A program made the position numbers and the translations under genes. 35,283 nt of DNA from Oscillospiraceae bacterium (GTDB taxonomy: Bacteria; Bacillota; Clostridia; Oscillospirales; Ruminococcaceae), in assembly GCA_029005335.1 (NCBI GenBank), contig JAQXFT010000029.1, positions 1 to 35,283 of the forward strand, read 5' to 3'. Positions 31,684-35,283 of this stretch are shown here, piece after piece; the stretch's first letter is position 1, and each line of letters begins with the position of its first letter. The notes under the pieces are model-generated. The model was not told the DNA's origin and did no database searches. It saw only the letters and a program-made list of their open reading frames with translations.

Positions 31684-33114
31684 ATGAAACTATATGAGCT
31701 TCTTGAGGGCAATGCAAAAACATATCTTGATGACACAGAAGTAAAAGGCATTACTGACGATACAAGAAAAGTATCAGAGGGATATATATTCGTCTGTATT
31801 AAAGGCGAAAGGTTTGACGGACACTCCGCAGCGGCTGAAATGCTTGAAAGGGGAGCATTGGCTGTTGTGACGGAGCATAACCTGAATCTCGGAGACCGTC
31901 AGATTATTGTTGAGAATACAAGGGATTTCTATGGTATGCTTTGTGCAAAGTGGTTTGACCACCCCGAACGCAAAATGAAGTTTATAGGTGTTACGGGTAC
32001 AAACGGCAAGACAACTATAACCAATGTAATAAAGAAAATTCTCACTGACAAGGGCTATAAGGTCGGACTTATCGGAACTATTCAGAATGAAATCGGTGAA
32101 AGGGTTATCCATACTGACAATACAACTCCTTTCGCCTATGACCTTATGAAGCTTTATGCACAGATGGCTGATGAGGGCTGTGATTATGTTGTAATGGAGG
32201 TTTCGTCATTCGGACTTGTTCAGAAAAGAACAGGCTGTACTCATTTTGATACTGCCTTGTTTACAAACCTTACGCAGGACCATCTGGATTATCACAAAAC
32301 TATGGAAAACTACTATCAGGCAAAGAAAATGCTTTTTGATATATGCGACAAAGCAATAATAAATAACGATGATTCATACGGAAAACGTCTTTACAGTGAA
32401 ATATCATGCAGAAAGTATTCATACGGAACTTATGCGGATTCTGATTTTTCATCTGAACTTGTAAGCATAAAAGCTACAGGAACAAATTTTATTCTCAGAA
32501 GCTCCGGAAAGGAATATAATATAAATATGCTTATGACGGGTATGTTTAACGTTATGAATATAACCGGAGCGATTGCCGTATGTGTTCAGCAGGGAATAAG
32601 TATTGAAGACTGTATCAAATCAATAGAAAATTACGGCGGAGTAAAGGGCAGATGTGAAGTAATTCCGACAGGAAAGGATTTTGCCGTAATATGTGACTAT
32701 GCCCATACGCCGGACGCCATTGAAAATATATTAATCAACGTCAAGAAGTGTACTGAAAACCGTCTGATATGCCTTTTCGGGTGCGGAGGAAACAGGGACG
32801 CTACAAAACGTCCTAAAATGGCACATTCCGCCGAAAAATATGCAGACTATCTCATAGTAACGTCAGATAACCCACGGAATGAAAATCCGGACGATATTAT
32901 AAAGGATATTCTCACTGGTCTGGAGGGTTCAAAGCCATGCGATATTGTTTCCGACCGTCGACAGGCTATATATCATGCCCTTGAAATTGCACAGAAAGGT
33001 GATGTCATAGTGCTTGCCGGAAAGGGTCATGAGGATTATCAGATACTGGCGGATAATGTTCATATTCACTTTGATGAGCGTGAGGTTGTGGCAGACGGTC
33101 TGAAACTGCTTTAA
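31684..33114 (+). CDS. murE: UDP-MurNAc-tripeptide synthetase MurE (meso-DAP type)
   Basis: MurE adds the third stem-peptide residue to UDP-MurNAc-L-Ala-D-Glu in the cytoplasm. The 476-residue protein has the ATP-binding GVTGTNGKTT (102-111), the YHKTMENYYQAKKMLF segment with the lysine expected to be carbamylated (about 214-215), YAHTPDA (339-345) and DNPRNENP (395-402). DNPR is the signature of enzymes that select meso-diaminopimelate; lysine-adding forms differ here. GGAGG precedes the ATG, 23 bases after the PBP gene. Confidence 0.96.
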   Translation: MKLYELLEGNAKTYLDDTEVKGITDDTRKVSEGYIFVCIKGERFDGHSAAAEMLERGALAVVTEHNLNLGDRQIIVENTRDFYGMLCAKWFDHPERKMKFIGVTGTNGKTTITNVIKKILTDKGYKVGLIGTIQNEIGERVIHTDNTTPFAYDLMKLYAQMADEGCDYVVMEVSSFGLVQKRTGCTHFDTALFTNLTQDHLDYHKTMENYYQAKKMLFDICDKAIINNDDSYGKRLYSEISCRKYSYGTYADSDFSSELVSIKATGTNFILRSSGKEYNINMLMTGMFNVMNITGAIAVCVQQGISIEDCIKSIENYGGVKGRCEVIPTGKDFAVICDYAHTPDAIENILINVKKCTENRLICLFGCGGNRDATKRPKMAHSAEKYADYLIVTSDNPRNENPDDIIKDILTGLEGSKPCDIVSDRRQAIYHALEIAQKGDVIVLAGKGHEDYQILADNVHIHFDEREVVADGLKLL

Positions 33115-33136
33115 AAATGAAAGGATTCTGAAAAAA

Positions 33137-34486
33137 ATGGAAAAAGTAATGTTGTCGGAGATAGCTTCGGCACTCGGAAAAACTATAGATTCTGACTGTG
33201 AAATTTCGGACATATGCACCGATACCAGAAATTTAAAAAAAGGCTGTTTATTTATAGCAATAAAGGGAGAACGCTTTGACGCTCATGATTTTGTACCAAA
33301 GGCTATTGAACAGGGTGCAGTAATGTGCGTTACGGAACGTGAGATTCCTGACTGTCCATGCATGGTAGTTGATGACTGCCGTGCAGCTTTTCTGAAAATC
33401 GCACATTATTACAGAATGAAATTCAGTATAAAGCTTGTCGGAGTTACGGGAAGTGTCGGAAAGACTACCACAAAGGAAATGATTTCCCTTGTAATGTCAA
33501 AAAAATACAATACACTCAAAACACAGGGGAATCTCAACAATGAAATAGGACTTCCCAGAACACTTCTGAATCTTGATTCAGGCTATGAATCAGCCGTGAT
33601 AGAAATGGGAATGTCACACTTCGGAGAGATTCACAGATTGTCATGCACAGCTTCTCCCGATATTGCAGTAATAACAAATATAGGCTTTTCGCATATCGAA
33701 AATCTTAAATCGCAGGAGGGAATACTCAAGGCAAAGCTTGAGATTCTTGACGGAATGGCTGAAAATTCACCGCTTGTCACAAATGCCGATGATAAGCTTT
33801 TATGCACCCTTAAATCAGAACTTAAAAGGCCGGTTTATACATTCGGCACAGATAATCCCGAATCCGATTACAGAGCAGTAAATATCAGCGAACATGACGG
33901 CATAACTGAATTTGATATTGTCTATGAATCAGAAAGCGTCCATATTATTCTGACAGCAGTCGGAAAGCACAATGTTCTGAACGCTGTAACGGCATTTGCA
34001 GTCGGAAAGCTCTGCGGTATTGATGATAATATCATAGCATCAGCATTTTCTGAATTTGTACCCGATTCCCTCAGACAGAACATTTCAGAAAAAAAAGGTC
34101 AGACCGTTATAACAGACTGCTACAACGCAAGCCCCGATTCAATGAGAGCTTCACTCGGAGTTCTTGCAAATCTCAGAACAGACGGCAGAAAAATTGCGGT
34201 ACTCGGAGATATGCTGGAGCTTGGCGAAATGTCGGAGGAGCTTCACCGGAAGGTCGGTGAAATGGTTGTGTCAGCCAATCCTGATATGCTTTTCTGTTAT
34301 GGAGAGCAGTCAAAGCATATAGCACATGAAGCTGAAAAATCAGGAATAAAAACATACCATTCCAACGATAAAAACAAGCTTGCAGAAGCTGTTTCCGATT
34401 ATGTTCAGGCAGGAGATGCAGTGCTTTTCAAGGCAAGCAGGGGAATGAAGCTTGAAGAAATAATCAACAGAGTATATGGGGAGTGA
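33137..34486 (+). CDS. murF: UDP-MurNAc-tripeptide--D-Ala-D-Ala ligase MurF
   Basis: MurF adds D-Ala-D-Ala, completing the UDP-MurNAc-pentapeptide. The 449-residue protein carries the ATP-binding GVTGSVGKTT (102-111), the NLNNEIGLPRTLLNL segment that binds substrate, and DCYNASPDSMRASL in the C-terminal half. Its N-terminal domain resembles that of MurE next door (ICTDTRNLKKGCLFIAIKG), as expected for Mur ligases. AAAGGATT lies a few bases before the ATG, 22 bases after murE. Confidence 0.96.
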   Translation: MEKVMLSEIASALGKTIDSDCEISDICTDTRNLKKGCLFIAIKGERFDAHDFVPKAIEQGAVMCVTEREIPDCPCMVVDDCRAAFLKIAHYYRMKFSIKLVGVTGSVGKTTTKEMISLVMSKKYNTLKTQGNLNNEIGLPRTLLNLDSGYESAVIEMGMSHFGEIHRLSCTASPDIAVITNIGFSHIENLKSQEGILKAKLEILDGMAENSPLVTNADDKLLCTLKSELKRPVYTFGTDNPESDYRAVNISEHDGITEFDIVYESESVHIILTAVGKHNVLNAVTAFAVGKLCGIDDNIIASAFSEFVPDSLRQNISEKKGQTVITDCYNASPDSMRASLGVLANLRTDGRKIAVLGDMLELGEMSEELHRKVGEMVVSANPDMLFCYGEQSKHIAHEAEKSGIKTYHSNDKNKLAEAVSDYVQAGDAVLFKASRGMKLEEIINRVYGE

Positions 34487-34492
34487 TTTTTA

Positions 34493-35283
34493 ATGCCTTA
34501 CTGGATAAATATAATAGTATCACTGCTTTCATTTGCGATAGCAGGATTATCAGGAATATGGCTTGTGCCATATCTTCATAAAATAAAATTCGGTCAGCCG
34601 ATAAAAAAGGAGGACGGCCCTACGTGGCACGCAAAAAAACAGGGTACTCCTACAATGGGCGGATTCATGTTCATAATCTCAACTATAATATGTCTTGTTG
34701 CAGGTTACTGTATATACAGGTGGCAATGCGGTATTGATACAACTGAAAAGAGCAATGTAAATTCTGCACTTACTGTTCTGAGCTGTCTTATATTCTGTCT
34801 TTTGTTTGCACTTCTCGGATTTATTGATGATTTCATAAAGGTTGCAAAGAAAGACAATCACGGACTTACCCCGAAACAGAAAATGATTCTTCAGTTTCTT
34901 TTCGGAGGAGCTTTTCTCGGAGCTTTATATGCCTTCGGAGATACTTCAACAGTTATAGATTTGAGCTTTGTATCATTTGATATCGGAATTTTATATTATC
35001 CCATTATGATTACAGCTATAATCTATCTTACTAATGCCGTTAATCTTACAGACGGCGTTGACGGACTCTGCGGAACAGTTACATTTGTTTCAATGCTTGT
35101 ATTTACAGTAGCGTGTGCAATACTTAAATTCAATGAGCTTTCAATATTTACAATGGCAGTTGCAGGAGGCTGTCTGGGATTTCTGATATGGAATCTCAAT
35201 CCGGCAAAATGCTTTATGGGAGATACAGGTTCAATGTTTCTGGGAGCATCTGTAACAGCAGTAGGACTTGTACTTCACAAGCA
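34493..35283 (+). CDS. mraY: Phospho-MurNAc-pentapeptide transferase MraY (partial, 3' end missing)
   Basis: MraY moves phospho-MurNAc-pentapeptide onto undecaprenyl phosphate to make lipid I in the membrane. About 263 residues are encoded before the window ends, roughly three quarters of the protein. Conserved parts are visible: KKQGTPTMGGFMF near residues 53-65, the Asp pair in LGFIDDFIK, NAVNLTDGVDGL and FMGDTGSMFLG, along with several membrane helices. The ATG follows GGGGAG and lies six bases after murF. The reading frame is open to the last base. In other Firmicutes murD, ftsW and murG often come next. Confidence 0.95.
   Translation, partial: MPYWINIIVSLLSFAIAGLSGIWLVPYLHKIKFGQPIKKEDGPTWHAKKQGTPTMGGFMFIISTIICLVAGYCIYRWQCGIDTTEKSNVNSALTVLSCLIFCLLFALLGFIDDFIKVAKKDNHGLTPKQKMILQFLFGGAFLGALYAFGDTSTVIDLSFVSFDIGILYYPIMITAIIYLTNAVNLTDGVDGLCGTVTFVSMLVFTVACAILKFNELSIFTMAVAGGCLGFLIWNLNPAKCFMGDTGSMFLGASVTAVGLVLHK

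Overview
The window reads as the chromosome of a low-to-mid GC, spore-lineage Firmicute, most likely class Clostridia near Ruminococcus/Oscillospiraceae. This rests on GGAGG-type ribosome binding sites, SpoVG plus SpoIIQ-like and SpoIID-like proteins, long-form HPF, a DUF4321 gene near mreB, a NifZ-ThiI type pair, class B sortases, and a MurE with the DNPR signature expected for meso-diaminopimelate peptidoglycan. The lineage is inferred from gene content, not from a search. No rRNA, tRNA, CRISPR array, insertion sequence or prophage is visible.

Layout. 1-129: tail of a + strand gene with an Asn/Gln-rich repeat, ending in a strong terminator. 182-3238 (-): a three-gene operon of FHA protein, SEDS polymerase (RodA/FtsW) and penicillin-binding protein. 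3373-4185 (+): SpoIIQ-like M23 protein. 4296-5159 (-): class II fructose-bisphosphate aldolase with a stem-loop at its predicted mRNA 5' end. 5291-5545 (-): small tail-anchored protein. 5777-7460 (+): hpf, an unknown gene and a LUD-domain protein. 7506-11958 (-): mreB-mreC-mreD-mrdA elongasome operon. 12125-17242 (-): murC-lexA-zapA-U32 (RlhA-like)-dut-DUF4321. 17415-17684 (+): spoVG behind a long structured leader. 17740-20725 (-): YfhO-family membrane protein and a NUDIX hydrolase. 20887-23211 (+): cysteine desulfurase and thiI. 23287-26113 (+): pncC (CinA C-terminal domain) and two tandem class B sortases. 26288-27499 (+): a SpoIID-domain protein whose domain order is circularly permuted. 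27715-35283 (+): division and cell-wall (dcw) cluster rsmH-ftsL-ftsI/spoVD-murE-murF-mraY, with mraY running off the end and no mraZ in front.

How it works together. Most of the window makes and shapes peptidoglycan. MurC, MurE, MurF and MraY make the precursor. One SEDS protein and three class B-type penicillin-binding proteins polymerise and cross-link it, with MreBCD and ZapA/FtsL as scaffolds. SpoIIQ-like and SpoIID-like proteins and the sortases modify the wall or its attached proteins. Housekeeping genes (aldolase, HPF, dUTPase, LexA, ThiI, RlhA-like) are interleaved.

The feature most worth following up is the SpoIID protein at 26288-27499: the GWGHGVGLSQ module, normally at the C-terminal end of the domain, precedes the catalytic-Glu module, and the protein stops exactly where that module would normally follow. 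No gap between genes exceeds 300 bases; the intergenic regions hold the promoters, leaders and terminators listed.
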